64,000 bases of DNA, from the NCBI GenBank assembly GCA_014529385.2, contig CM043957.1, positions 69,641,503 to 69,705,502 on the forward strand, written 5' to 3'. This document shows positions 1-10,854 of the stretch, one piece after another. Below the pieces are notes generated by a model. The model saw only the letters and a program-made list of their open reading frames with translations, did not search any database and was not told the origin of the DNA. Source of the DNA: Adiantum capillus-veneris. Its lineage: Eukaryota; Streptophyta; Polypodiopsida; Polypodiales; Pteridaceae. Position 1 is the stretch's first letter, and the number at the start of each line of letters is the position of its first letter. Made by a program: the position numbers and the translations under genes.

Positions 1-80
1 AAATGTATGCGGTGCACAAGAAAAGAGTATGTGTTTGAAAATGTGTGCGGTTTATGTATATGTATGTCTAGGTTATGTGC

Positions 81-294
81 GTGACCAACAAAGACGACAT
101 TATAACCCGACTGTTCTGATCTCCGTGCAGCCTTTAGACCAAGTTGTGCGGAGATTGAGCATGGCTAGAGAATGTGAGGTAGATTACACATTGACCAATA
201 AAAGATAATATTATAACCCGGTGGTCCTGATCTCTGTGCACCTCTAGACCGAGGTGTGTGAGGATCGGGCATGGCTAGAGAATGTGAGGTAGTT
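81..294 (+). repeat. Two tandem copies of a hairpin-bearing dispersed repeat
   Basis: Two head-to-tail copies of a unit of about 110 bp start near 81 and 191. Each has a conserved end (ATGGCTAGAGAATGTGAGGT) and a stem-loop with loop TAGACC flanked by arms of about 16 nt. Three more copies occur in the opposite orientation at 28741-29290. Function unknown; this could be a decayed element terminus or satellite unit. Confidence 0.75.
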
Positions 295-328
295 TAAAGT
301 GTGATTTATGGTTGCTTGATTGCTAACA

Positions 329-341
329 GGGGGGGGGGGGG

Positions 342-403
<62 letters not shown>
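329..403. repeat. Poly-G run followed by (GA)n microsatellite
   Basis: About 16 G residues run directly into about 29 GA dinucleotides. Open frames read across it on both strands are low-complexity artefacts (Arg-Glu or Ser-Leu). Confidence 0.95.
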
Positions 404-406
<3 letters not shown>

Positions 407-451
407 CAAGAAATATGGGAGAGTAAATTTATGTTTAATTTAGGTTTCAAG

Positions 452-621
452 ATATTCATGATTAATATGGTAGTGACAATGGTTGGGGGTACATTGGCCA
501 ACCATGAAAAGAGATGTTCATGCTTATGTAAAGCAATGTTCACGATCAATATGAGTAGTGACAATGGTTGGGGATACATTGGCCAACCATGAAAAGAGAT
601 GTTCATGCTTATGTAAAGTAA
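452..621. repeat. 85-bp tandem duplication
   Basis: Two adjacent copies of an 85-bp unit. The shared core is TAGTGACAATGGTTGG, at 471 and again at 556, followed by a common ACATTGGCCAACCATG block. The copies differ at only a few positions. No coding function seen. Confidence 0.85.
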
Positions 622-744
622 TCCATGTAATCCATAAATTCATTTAGCAATCGAGGTACTCATTTTCTAAATGAGGTGATAGAAAGCTTCCTCAAGCTAA
701 TGGACAAGCAGAGCATAGTTCAACCAAATCCTTAACTTGATCCT

Positions 745-1250
745 TACAATGATTGTACGCTCTGGATGGAGTGATTCGGAGATGAACCTTCATTCGGCTC
801 TTTGGACTTATAGAGTTTTGTACAAAATAGCTTTGAATGCATGCCTTTCAATATGGTCTATAGACTCAATTTGATACTACCCATAGAATTCCTACTTCTA
901 ATACTCCGAGGAGTTGCAAACAAACGAGAGTGAATGGGTCACGAACTATTTGAACATTAAGAAAACCTTGAACAATTAGATGAACAAAGGGTTGCATCCA
1001 TTGCACACATCTATGCTCAAAAAAAGAAACAAAAATAGTTTTTTGAATCTCATCTAATGACCAAACTTTCCGAGCAAGGAGATTTTGTGTTGGTATATTC
1101 CTTAAAAGAGCACATTTGCAAGTTCAATAGAAAAGAACGTGGTCCATTTGTGGTTGAAAGTGTTTCACCTATGGGGGCTATTAAATTAGCCACTCTAGAT
1201 GAAAATGTCATGGAAAATCAGATAAGTGGTTGCTGCTTATGTAAATATAA
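745..1250 (+). pseudogene. Ty3/gypsy integrase C-terminal fragment, decayed
   Basis: Broken translation matches the integrase end of element C at 54459-54925. Shared features are an ALW.Y-like start, a PIEF-type motif, the HIYAQK(K/R)KQK block, then a domain reading FVLVYSLKEHICKF, GPFVVE and TLDENVMENQISG. In C the equivalents are LVLVYSLKQHIPKF, RPFIVE and LDGEPMANWISG. Frameshifts and stops separate the blocks, and the match stops near 1250, before any second protease. No LTR was found nearby, so it is an isolated remnant of the same family as C. Confidence 0.8.
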
Positions 1251-1303
1251 TCTGCCACTTACTCCCTCTCCCTCCTCTCTCCCCCCCTCTCTACAAGCTC
1301 CAA

Positions 1304-1305
<2 letters not shown>

Positions 1306-1371
<66 letters not shown>
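1306..1371. repeat. (CT)n microsatellite
   Basis: About 33 CT dinucleotides, flanked by further pyrimidine-rich sequence. Confidence 0.95.
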
Positions 1372-1373
<2 letters not shown>

Positions 1374-1516
1374 CAACCCTAAAGCCTTTGGGGGTTGCCC
1401 CAGACAGGGCCCGCAGACAGGGGTGGACTGCATGCCGCTCGCAATCCACATGGACAGTCCATGCATATTGCATGTCCACATGAATGACCATTTGGGGGCC
1501 CACCACGCCTCCTTTG

Positions 1517-1524
1517 TATAAAAG
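1517..1524 (+). promoter_or_regulatory. TATA box of the gene relic downstream
   Basis: TATAAAAG within GTATAAAAGGGG. It is followed about 25-30 nt later by a strongly pyrimidine-rich transcribed-leader-like region, as in many plant promoters. It lies about 500 bp before the candidate ATG at 2018. Inference from motif and spacing only. Confidence 0.5.
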
Positions 1525-1529
1525 GGGAG

Positions 1530-2017
1530 TGTCCCCTTACACTCTCTTTTTCTCTCACACTCTCTTACTTTCACTATCAGTCTCCCAAGCCTGTCAAGCC
1601 CTAAGCACTCAAGCACTCAAGCCTCTCACTCACACTCTCCCTTTACACTCCCCTTTTCTATTTTCTCTCACACTCTCTCACTTTTACCCTCAAGATCTTA
1701 AGCTTTTCACTCTCAATCATGTACTAAAACTCTCTTACTCTCTCCCTATTACTCTTGCACTCTTAAGCCCTCAAGCTTCTCTTCCACTTTTCCTCTCATT
1801 ACCCTCTACCTCTCCATTCATTCCTCTGTTTTTTTCTTTCCCTCCCTTCATACCCTCCCTTCCATTTCTCTCCTCACCTCTCCCACCCACTCTCCTATCT
1901 TCACACACCCACCTTCTAGTATTCTCTCTCTCACCCGATGCATTCTCACTCCCTTGTTTCCACCCTTGTTGTTGAAAAAATGCCAATTCTTAGGAAAAAC
2001 CATTCCAAAGCAGTCAA
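1530..2017 (+). other. Pyrimidine-rich leader-like region
   Basis: About 490 bp made almost entirely of C and T with recurring CACTCTC/TCTCTC blocks, between the TATA box and the ATG at 2018. It is long open in one frame only because it lacks purines (Ser/Leu/Pro bias), so it is not taken as coding. It fits a CT-rich 5' untranslated leader. Confidence 0.45.
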
Positions 2018-4569
2018 ATGTCAAGAAGAAATCCTAATCCACATGACCCAAGAAAGCGGTTTTTCTCTTGCGATGACGTACACGGTTGTTGTGTCCGTGT
2101 TGACGATTGCACACGTAACTCCATCAAAGGGACAACCACTTCAACGACCATAGAGTCACAAAATACCAATAATGACCCTTTAAATGATCTCTTTGGGTCC
2201 GTGGTTGATAGTCACAGTTCGTCAAGGTGGATTGATGCACATATTGTGCCATACAATCACCTTCTGCCACGAATTCCTCTTTGTTGTCTTTTGGCCAATC
2301 TGGCCATTAGAACAAGCAATGATTGTGTCGCAAAACTCATGACCATTATCGGCAAAAGAGGCTATCAATTCTTCATGATGGCTCGTTTCATTATGTTCAA
2401 AGATTTACCTGAGCAAGATCTCGTGCCATTCAATAGTTGGTGATGTATGCCACATTTGATGACCAAATTAGAGCCATTCAAGAGATTTGTCACATGGAGG
2501 AGAAAATGTTCATTGTGTGGGATGGGAATCATTGACTCCACATGTCATAAGATTGGGCATGGTGCGAGTGGTTGGATGAATTCTCAAGCCCAAAGATTGA
2601 GTGTACAATTGTGAAGTTTGACCCTGAGGAGATGGTAATTTTTTTAATTAGTGCTCGACATGATCAACACGTAAGGTCTTTTACATTACTTTTGTTGCAT
2701 TTGAATCTAGAATTGTCACTAAGTTATTATCTTAAAAAAATAAGGTCACACGATTCCACGTGCCTCACACAACTTCCCACGACATCTTCATGATACAAAA
2801 GTTGGCACTTGTGGACCCACAGTCCTCGTTGGATAAGTTCAATAAGGAATGTAGGGCAAAAAGTTGAGAGGACGCTTTGTGGCACAACAATGAACTGATC
2901 AAGATGATTTAGACTACAGATATCTTTGCTAGCACAACTACTATGGAAGGTAAGTGTAATTTATGATACACATGCATTAGATGACTTCATGGTATTTTGT
3001 TTATCTTTATGTTGTGTATTATAGAAGGAGTTTGATGTAATGCATCGGCTCAAAACACAAGATTTCCGGCTAATTACAATAGAGAGTGTTTTTCAAGAAA
3101 AGCGGATTACAAAGCAAGCTATGACATGGCACTAAAGGAGACCGAGAACTTCTTCATTTGGAAGGGATTGCAAATAGCAGTCATCACCAATCCAGAGAAT
3201 GGTGTGAACTTATTTTGAAATTTTATTCCATTTGTGGGTTGTTGGGAAGAGAAGAGTTGCAAAATGACTGCCTTTAGAGTGTCCAAGGTTGCACGTGCAC
3301 GCATCAGTCCTGTGGAGTAAGTATTCTTTGCTTTTGAATGTGTTGTGATTAGCCAAGATTATATCCAATGAAAAATTGTAGGAAATGTCTTTTGGTTGAC
3401 ATATTTGCCAAGGGCGATGTTTCCATGATGGAGGAATCTATGGCAACTGAAAAGAAGCCATTTTCGTAGTGGCTGAGAATACACTTTATTGGTAGCAGCT
3501 AGAAAGGTGGGTGTAGTAACATTAGAGTATGGGATCGTATATATTAGTGCAATGTTGCTAATGCTTCAAGTGTAGGGGTATATTGAGCTTGGAGGAGAAG
3601 ATGAGGATGAGAACTCAACATTAAAGAAGCTCTATGCATGTGCCACACGTGATTATGGCTTAGCTCTTGGAGAGGCAATGCAAGCTTTCCAACAAGACCA
3701 CTTCAGCAAGGCTTTTGTGTGATGGAGGACGACCATATATGCCACACACAATGAAGTGGAGAAGCCGCACTTTACATGTAATGTACAAAATACCTTCTAT
3801 ACAAGTATTCAACTATTGAGTTTTATTGAGGTATATGATTCATATTGTATATTTTGGTTGATGGAATCAAAATTATAATTTTTAGATGGTGGGTGGGTGA
3901 CCTCAAGAACGGTTTGCATAGTCCATACCCCAAGCATCCCAACGATGCACGGGTGGAGTCTGAGAGTGGGGAGAGTAGGATCTATCCCGACAAGTGGATA
4001 GAAAAACTCCATGGTAAGGATATGTTGAGAGACTACCCATGGTTCTTGGACTATGTCAAACGGAGAATTCTCCAAAAACCAAGCAGAAGCATACGATAAG
4101 TTATCTCTTTCTTATGCAACCAACATGGTATTCGGTTTTATATTGTGTCCTCGCTATTGTTTTGACTTGTAGCATTACACAAGAAGGTTAGGGGGAAGGG
4201 CAAAAGTAGAAGTGTCACCATCAATCAGCCTCTTGATGCCCTTTCTCCTAGCACGGCCAGCCTCAAAACAATAGATACAAGATCACTGGAAAGAAGAGAG
4301 GATGGGTACTCATTGAAGAATTTGAGGAGTTTTTAGAAGAGCAACAAATTGAAAGGAGCGAGCAGCAAGGTGGAGGTTCAGATTCTAAGCAAGGTGACTT
4401 TGAGCAATGCTCGGAATCACGTAGGTTGACTCCATCTCGTGGTTTGAGATCCAAGGGTTTGATGCATACCACATCCATCACAACTTGGCAAAGCGAGGAT
4501 AGCCACCCACTTTCAGCGAGGCCTTCCAAGTCACTTGCTTCCTTTCCACTAGGTAAAAAACACAAGTAG
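2018..4569 (+). pseudogene. Decayed multi-exon gene, unknown function (WDGNH motif)
   Basis: Reading starts at an ATG at 2018 (MSRRNPNPHDPRKRF) and runs open to about 2440. A one-base shift then leads into FDDQIRAIQEICHMEEKMF and IVWDGNH, followed by stops. Coding-like blocks continue between plausible GT-AG introns: donors at 2671, 2950, 3317 and 3507; acceptors ending near 2744, 3024, 3381, 3575 and 3885. Later blocks include ALKETENFFIWKGLQIAVI, LGEAMQAFQQDHFSKAF and YPDKWIEKLHGKDMLRDYPW. The last block (4285-4569) is acidic, EEFEEFLEEQQIERSEQQ, then basic, ending at TAG. At least six in-frame stops show it is dead. The WDGNH segment weakly recalls the DG-H-R loop of ParB/sulfiredoxin-like proteins; I do not recognise the family with confidence. 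Retained introns argue against a processed copy. Confidence 0.55.
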
Positions 4570-4952
4570 AAGTCAATGCATGACGTTTAAATGAAATTGA
4601 TTCCCGCCAATTGATCACATTTTGGATGTGAGGCAGTTTTAGCACACTTGGATGCAAACATGGCAAAAATTGGGACTGTTGGAGTGGTTCTCATACATCT
4701 TTGATGTAGACCATACGAAAGGCTCTTATGGATCCAAAAAGCAGCCTTGAGTGAGTTTATGATGCTTTAGTATCTAATTTCTAGTTTGAGTTTGTTGGAC
4801 ACTCATTTATCTTCTTATGCATGGTCTTATGCATTGCAAGACCCTTCGAGTGATCCGTCGTTTGGTGGGGTCCCTCTCTCACACTGGAAAAACGGATCCT
4901 GATCAGCAGCTTGCAAGGGTGTGACTTGTGTGGACGGACCTATTGACACATT
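4570..4952. other. No gene recognised
   Basis: AT-rich sequence after the gene relic. Short open frames show no recognisable motif and no splice-site pattern I could link to the preceding exons. Confidence 0.5.
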
Positions 4953-5112
4953 GTAAACTTAGCGCTGGCATTGGTTGCATCCCTCGTTGGAATGTATTAT
5001 CTACCATGGTCATCTCCATTGTGTTCACCATTGCAAACTTAGCGTTAGCATTGGTGGTATCCCCTGTTGGAATGTATTCTCTACCATGGTCATTGCCAAT
5101 GTGTTCCCCCTA
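4953..5112. repeat. 80-bp tandem duplication
   Basis: Two adjacent units of about 80 bp sharing AAACTTAGCG, then GTTGGAATGTATT and CTACCATGGTCAT. The core AACTTAGCG recurs at 4956 and 5036. Overlapping open frames are a by-product of the duplication. Confidence 0.8.
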
Positions 5113-6026
5113 GCTGCACAATTCTTATTACCGCATGTTGCAGTTGTGGTTGTGTGTTGAGTAGACCACTTGGCATTCGTCACCAAGGAGGCTCTCATGT
5201 GTGATTTTCACCATCTCCGTACCATCTTCCTTTGGATGCTTTCACATACATATACTGTTATTGGCTATTTCACAAATTTAGTAAGTTGTTAACCATTCTT
5301 CTACGAGTTTCATGATAGATATTGCTGCGAGCTTGTTGTTGTTTGCGCCATTTCCCTCTAGGCCACCTGTCTGTTGCCCCATCTTGATACGCCATGACAT
5401 CAACTTTGTACTCCAACCTAGCTTCAAAGCTCACAAATCTATATAGCGGATCATCATCAATGGCATCTGCCACCCACACAATTCAATAAGCTCAGGTCCA
5501 CTTCATACCGTGCGCCATAATCTTTTGGATCTGCCATGTTTGCAAGCCTGCAGGCCATGGCCCCGCCCACTTTCTTGTGCTACTGTTAATAGGTTATGCT
5601 AATTGGTGACCCATCTCACCAAAAGCTTCAAGGCCCTCTTCACATAGGGCCTCAAAAAGGCATGCCCTATTCGATCAAGCCACACACAATTTTTGATGTT
5701 GCTTCTATTAAGAGCACACTCCCACAACAACATATCTTTTTAAAGGATATTCATCTGAGCAAAGGGAATTCACCTCTTCTCTCTTCATCACCAAAAACTC
5801 TAAAAAATTGCACCAAACACATCTTCTACAATGCAAGTAAAATTTCTTACACAAAAGCAATCAATGATTGAATGTGCTAAAGAATATCAAAGAAGATTTC
5901 TAAAGAGGGAAAATCCATGAAAAAATGCTGAAGATGAAGGAAAAAGAAGGCGACATTGAATCTCCAAGCCCATGGCAATAACAAAAAAAATCAATCATGA
6001 CAATTGAATCAAACCTCAACCCTTTG
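5113..6026. other. No gene recognised
   Basis: Contains short open frames on both strands (for example 5270-5479 minus and 5596-5871 plus) without recognisable domains. Nothing further can be supported. Confidence 0.45.
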
Positions 6027-6260
6027 TGTTGTAGGGGAGGATTGTGGATCTTACCTATGTGTTCAGGAAGATCGTTGTGTTCCTTCACCTAATTGTGTTC
6101 CAGGGGAGGCTTGTGTGTGCCTACCACTTGATGCATTTTAAGGAGAGTATTTTGTATATTCCATCTTGTGTCTGGGGGATTTTGTGCATCCTTCAAAGGG
6201 AGGATTGTGTCCTGTGTACGTACCCCTAGTGTGTTTTGAGGGGAGGTAGTGTGAAGTGCT
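6027..6260. repeat. Degenerate minisatellite, unit about 30-38 bp
   Basis: About seven imperfect units, each beginning near GTGTT or GTGTC, followed by a purine-rich GGGGAGG block, then TTGTGT and a pyrimidine-rich tail. Examples of the core are at 6033, 6101, 6199 and 6238. Unit length varies. Confidence 0.55.
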
Positions 6261-7179
6261 TTAGTGCAAACAAAACCCACACAAGGAGGGTTGTTAGGGT
6301 GTGGGGTTTGCAACACCTATTGTGTGTGAGTCCTCTTACATGTGGATGCCTAGTCAGGTTTATGAAAAAAACCATAAGCATAACGCCAGATTTAATCGAG
6401 TGTATATATGTACATAGTGCTAATAACTTTATTTAGCATAAGTTACCAAAACACACTATCAAGTTTTCTTATGGGAACCCTACTCTTTGTCATATATTTA
6501 CCATTAGGCGTGCGTTTAATATTAGGGGTGAATTTTTTATATGTAAATTATGCTTTGGCGGGTATCCTCATAAGTAAATAAGTGTTTCACCTATGCTTAT
6601 GTATTTTAATTGATATAATTTCTCTTTTACTATCACTTGTAATATCTATATAAGATAATAAAATTAATTTGATGAATTACTTCACATGGGATCAACTTGA
6701 TATGGAGGTCTTCTAGGCACGTGTCCAATTTCTACAAATTTCAAAGAGGCTTCAATGCAAAACAAGGAGAAGAGTTTTACTTGAAATTGTTTTCCTAAGA
6801 TGAGTAGTCTTTGAAGGCTATGGAAAAGAAGTATTACTATTGTTCTCCATAAGCTTTATGCAAAGTGAAAAAGGATGGGACACATAGTACACGGGAATCT
6901 GGAAACATAAAGAACTTTGGATAGCTTTCAAATTGAAAAATGGACTCATCACTTGCTATCAAAATGCAAACTCGTTTTTGAGTCTCTCTCTTAATATTCT
7001 AGTCAATATTTTCTCTCTCTTCACTTTTCACAATAAAAAACAGCCATGTGATCAATCATCTTGATCTGGGGGGCTTGATCGGGCCTCTGTAGGGCTCTAA
7101 AATGCTTTTATTCATGAAAAATAGCCCATATATTTTTTCTCTATTTTTTCCATAAACATTTTACACATCCTCTTTTCAT
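6261..7179. other. No gene recognised
   Basis: AT-rich intergenic-type sequence with several short poly-A/T runs. No motif, tRNA or repeat recognised. Confidence 0.45.
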
Positions 7180-7247
7180 CACACACACATACGCACGCGC
7201 ACACATACGTACGCATGTATGCACGCACACACGCGTGCGCGCGCACA
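7180..7247. repeat. Perfect alternating purine-pyrimidine tract
   Basis: About 68 bp without a break in strict pyrimidine/purine alternation, mixing CA, TA, CG and TG steps (ends in GCGTGCGCGCGCACAC). Such tracts favour left-handed Z-DNA; that is known biophysics, and its occurrence here is inference. Confidence 0.85.
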
Positions 7248-7249
7248 CC

Positions 7250-8137
7250 ATTTTCACTAGCATGAAGAGTAACCTTCACAGATTTGACTCTGGCTTCTAC
7301 GTGTATATTTACATATTCCATTACTTTCCTAGCATGCTCCACCTATTTTTGTTTGCTCTATTTCTCATACCCTAGCACCAACTCTCTAATTTTTTATGAA
7401 TTTCATCCACGCGATTCGCCAAACAAAGGAAAATTTAGCGGAATACGGATTCCAACCAATGGAATCAATGGCGCACAAAAATGGTGGCGGCAATTTAGCA
7501 ACACCATGGAGAATTTTTCAGATTGGGCTTCTTTCTCATCTCACCAATTTCACCATTTGCAAATCCTCCCTTTTCTTATTCATTAGATAAACCCTTACTA
7601 ACACAAACTCTAATTCTAACCTACTAACCTCAAATCTAGCCCTACCACTTATCTCCTCACTTACATCAGATTACTCCTAAGCAATGTTTTGTTATTTGTA
7701 ATTAAAAGTGATTATGTAGATTTTAAACCCTTCGAAAACCTGTAAAAGGAGGGCCTCTATTTGTAATGAAATATACATGAGAAGAAGAAGTGATAAGTTT
7801 AGAGAAGAAGAGTGCAAAAAGAATTGTGAGAGGGGCTACAAGCTTTGCGCAAGCAGCCTTGCATTATGCTATGTTAGCTTTGTGAGTGCAAATAGCCATA
7901 ACCTTTGCCAATGCTTGCTAAATCTACAAATACAAAGTGTTTTACATAGTGTATGCCAAAGGGAAGAGAGGAGAGGAATTGGAAGTTGCTTCTATAAATT
8001 GTATGCTGATGTTAGTGGTCTCATAAAAGAAGAAGTGGTTTTGGACTCTGCATTTTGATGGTTTTCCTCTTTTCGCCCTTGCCCAGCCACCACTAACTCG
8101 CCAGCATCCCGCCTTTCTTTAGGCACTCCTTTTCCAT
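7250..8137. other. No gene recognised; leader-like sequence
   Basis: Short unrecognised open frames at 7396-7590 and 7777-8058. A CTGTAAAAGGAGGG motif at about 7740 and a pyrimidine-rich stretch just before 8138 could belong to a transcribed leader or a decayed LTR, but no repeat partner was found. Confidence 0.35.
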
Positions 8138-10854
8138 GGAATCTCCTACCAAAGAATCCTCCTCTGATGAGGGGTACTTGCTTGGCTCCGCAGTTAGTTC
8201 TGATGTGGACTTGGATGACATAGAGTCACCAACAAAGATTCGGATAACATCACTATTGTGCACGTGCATAGTCTAGAGGAGGACACTTTTCAAGGCCTGC
8301 TAGAGGAAAAAGATGAAGCTCATACAACTTCCACAGAAGAGGAGTCATGTGCGGAGACAGATGATGAATCTCTTGCAGCTCAGGCCTCAACCTCCATCTT
8401 TGATGCCGAGCTTTCGACTCACCCTACTGCCCAGCCAGACCCGTTGATCGTCTTTGACACTACTCTCCCTAATCCCTCAAGGCCATTTTTAGTGCAGCTG
8501 ATCTGTCCACACTCAACATCTCTACGTTAGCGGTGACTACTCTTGGAGGTACACATTTCCAACTTAAAAAATGCATAAACTTTTTTACCTCTTTGTCTAG
8601 CCGCATTGTCACTTTAGAGATGCTTGGGGATACCATCGGGCTAGCCACTGCATCTGCATCATTCCCTAATACTATTTGCGCCTATCATGCTCCTCACCAA
8701 TACTCCCTAGTTGAGGATGTAGTGTCCAGCACCAATGATCTACTATCAGCTTCGCACACCAATTTCGCTGAAAACAAAAAAAAAACTTTAACATCCTCTC
8801 TTACTACTTTTTTTTTAGAGCATAGTTAGAGCCCGATAGCAACCCCAAACCTCAACGAGCACACATATTTGTGATACATTTTTTGCCAAGTCACACTCAC
8901 TCCTTTTCCTTTTCACAAGCTCATTTTAGACACTTGTGCGATCGAGCAAAGAGCTATATGCAACAAATAAATAGTCATCGGTGTTTTTGCTGCTACTCCA
9001 CTCCCTTACGTCTTTGGTACATAGAACAACTTGAGTCTGCATCTAGATCTAGGCGCACTGCACATGCACATGCATCTTCACTTCCACATACTGCCTCGTC
9101 ATCAACTTCAGCACCTGCGACATTGGCTTCAGCTGCCCCCGAAAGGGACAAACGAAAAGCTACTTCACCTCCCCATTGCATGGCGACTACATGCCTTTGG
9201 GTGAAGGTTCTTCGAGTTTCACCAGCTTCTCTTTGAGTCCTCCCCTTCTCGGAGTCACAGCACATTGCCTCACTTTCACTTGCACAAACCACCACTCACA
9301 CTTCCTAGCCATCTTTCACTGCACAGGCACCTTCATCACCCACTCACATAGACCTTTATCACGACACCTCACCACCCCCCTCTTTTGCACCACTTTCCAG
9401 CACTTCGTCGAAAACCTTTGCAAATGGCATTTCACGCTATTTTTCTCGCACTTCACAATCATGGCCCCCATCTTCACCACTACAGATTGTCATCCTACAC
9501 TACCTATAGAGTTGGCTCACGACGCACCCCTCCAAACACCTCCCACTACTACATCATTTACATTTGAATTCTCCACCTTGACCTCTCAGTCAATAGGCCT
9601 ACCAGTCTGCCTTGATCAAGATCGGGTGCACGCCGGTACATGCTTGTCCCTCCATTCCCCAATACACAAGATCTAAGTTGCTCATACTTTAGAGCTTAAG
9701 CGATTGGGGATAGAGAACCTCGACCTCTGTCGTGTTCTCAATTGCCATAGAGCTACAATTACCACACAGGACGCTTGCATTGCTTCTCTACAAGAGGATA
9801 TACATCAACTAGCGGAGCGCTATAGCAGTCTGTTTTGTCAAGCGACTATAGCGGAGCGTGTACATTAGCCACCTTCATGGTGCTAGCCTCGACAACATCG
9901 TTGGAGCTAGAGGTTTCTTTGGCTCCACCAGCCACCTCAGGTATGCCTTCTCTTACCATACAACCACCTTCACCATCTTACTCACCCCCAGCTTCTTCAC
10001 CTACACCATGGCACTATAACACCACCACACTTTCCACCCCTAGCACACACCTACTCCCCACTTCTCACACCACTTGCACAACACTCGCATTTTTGCCCAC
10101 AATATTCTCTTCATCTACCACTATTTCCCATGCACACTCATCCTTTTTATTGCCTGCACCATCTCATACACACACTCCCATGATACCACCTCCCGCTTCA
10201 GACAACCTGCAGGAGCTTTGCTAGTTCATCTCGCTTACATCTATCGGATCCTCCTTATTGGCGACACCACCAGTAGCACAAGGTAGCCTATTAGAGTCTA
10301 TGACAGGCGGTTTCACCTACCCTCTATCATGGGCTCTAGTAGATTCGCTTCCACAGCTAGCTTCTTCACCCATCTCTACCCTACTACCCATACTACATAC
10401 AACTCCAGTACCTCCATCTCTACCACCATCTCCACCTACACATAGTGTGGCCTCTACCGCCCCTCCTTTAGAGTTCCACCCGTTCTAGGGCCGCTATCCA
10501 CATTACGCATTTCCTTACATGGGCCTCACCACACCTCAGGTCTACCCTCCCCATGGCTCTCCCACTCCATCCTCCACACCCTCCTATTACCCAATGCCGC
10601 CATACTACCCTCTGCCGAACCCAACATACCCTCTGCACTTCCCTCCTCCACCCCACTCTTTTCCACAGTACCCCATGCCACCACTAGCCTCTTCCTCCCA
10701 GTCATCATCAAGCAGCGGAATCCTTAGTGCCTCCCACCTTTTTGAGGCCATTTTACATACCATGTTGGAGTTTCTTTTACTAGAGTTTCTTTCACTATTC
10801 AATTCCGTTTTCAGTTTACTTTCAGTCCTTGGTGCACCACTCCCGGGATGGTGA
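8138..10854 (+). pseudogene. Decayed Pro/Ser/Thr-rich coding region, unrecognised
   Basis: From an ATG at 8138 (MESPTKESSSDEGYLLG) a Ser/Asp/Glu-rich sequence continues through frameshifts: EEDTFQGLLEEKDEAHTT at 8279, then FSAADLSTLNISTLAV near 8490, ending at 8829. Further blocks include a possible coiled coil (LELKRLGIENLDLC and DACIASLQEDIHQLAERY, about 9690-9835). A Pro-rich tail at 10519-10720 is rich in YPxPPYYP-type runs. C-rich codon use differs from the flanks. No enzyme motif is visible. It could be a broken structural protein gene of a mobile element or a low-complexity host gene relic. Confidence 0.4.

Noticed and set aside
244-606. Open frames across the (GA)n tract on both strands
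   Set aside because: Products are Arg-Glu or Ser-Leu runs created by the microsatellite; no start context or homology.
1218-1616. Overlapping frames across the (CT)n tract
   Set aside because: Several frames on both strands stay open only because a dinucleotide repeat lacks stops. The true coding remnant ends near 1250.
1484-1975. 163-codon Ser/Leu/Pro frame
   Set aside because: Pyrimidine-only sequence; better explained as a CT-rich leader of the downstream gene relic.
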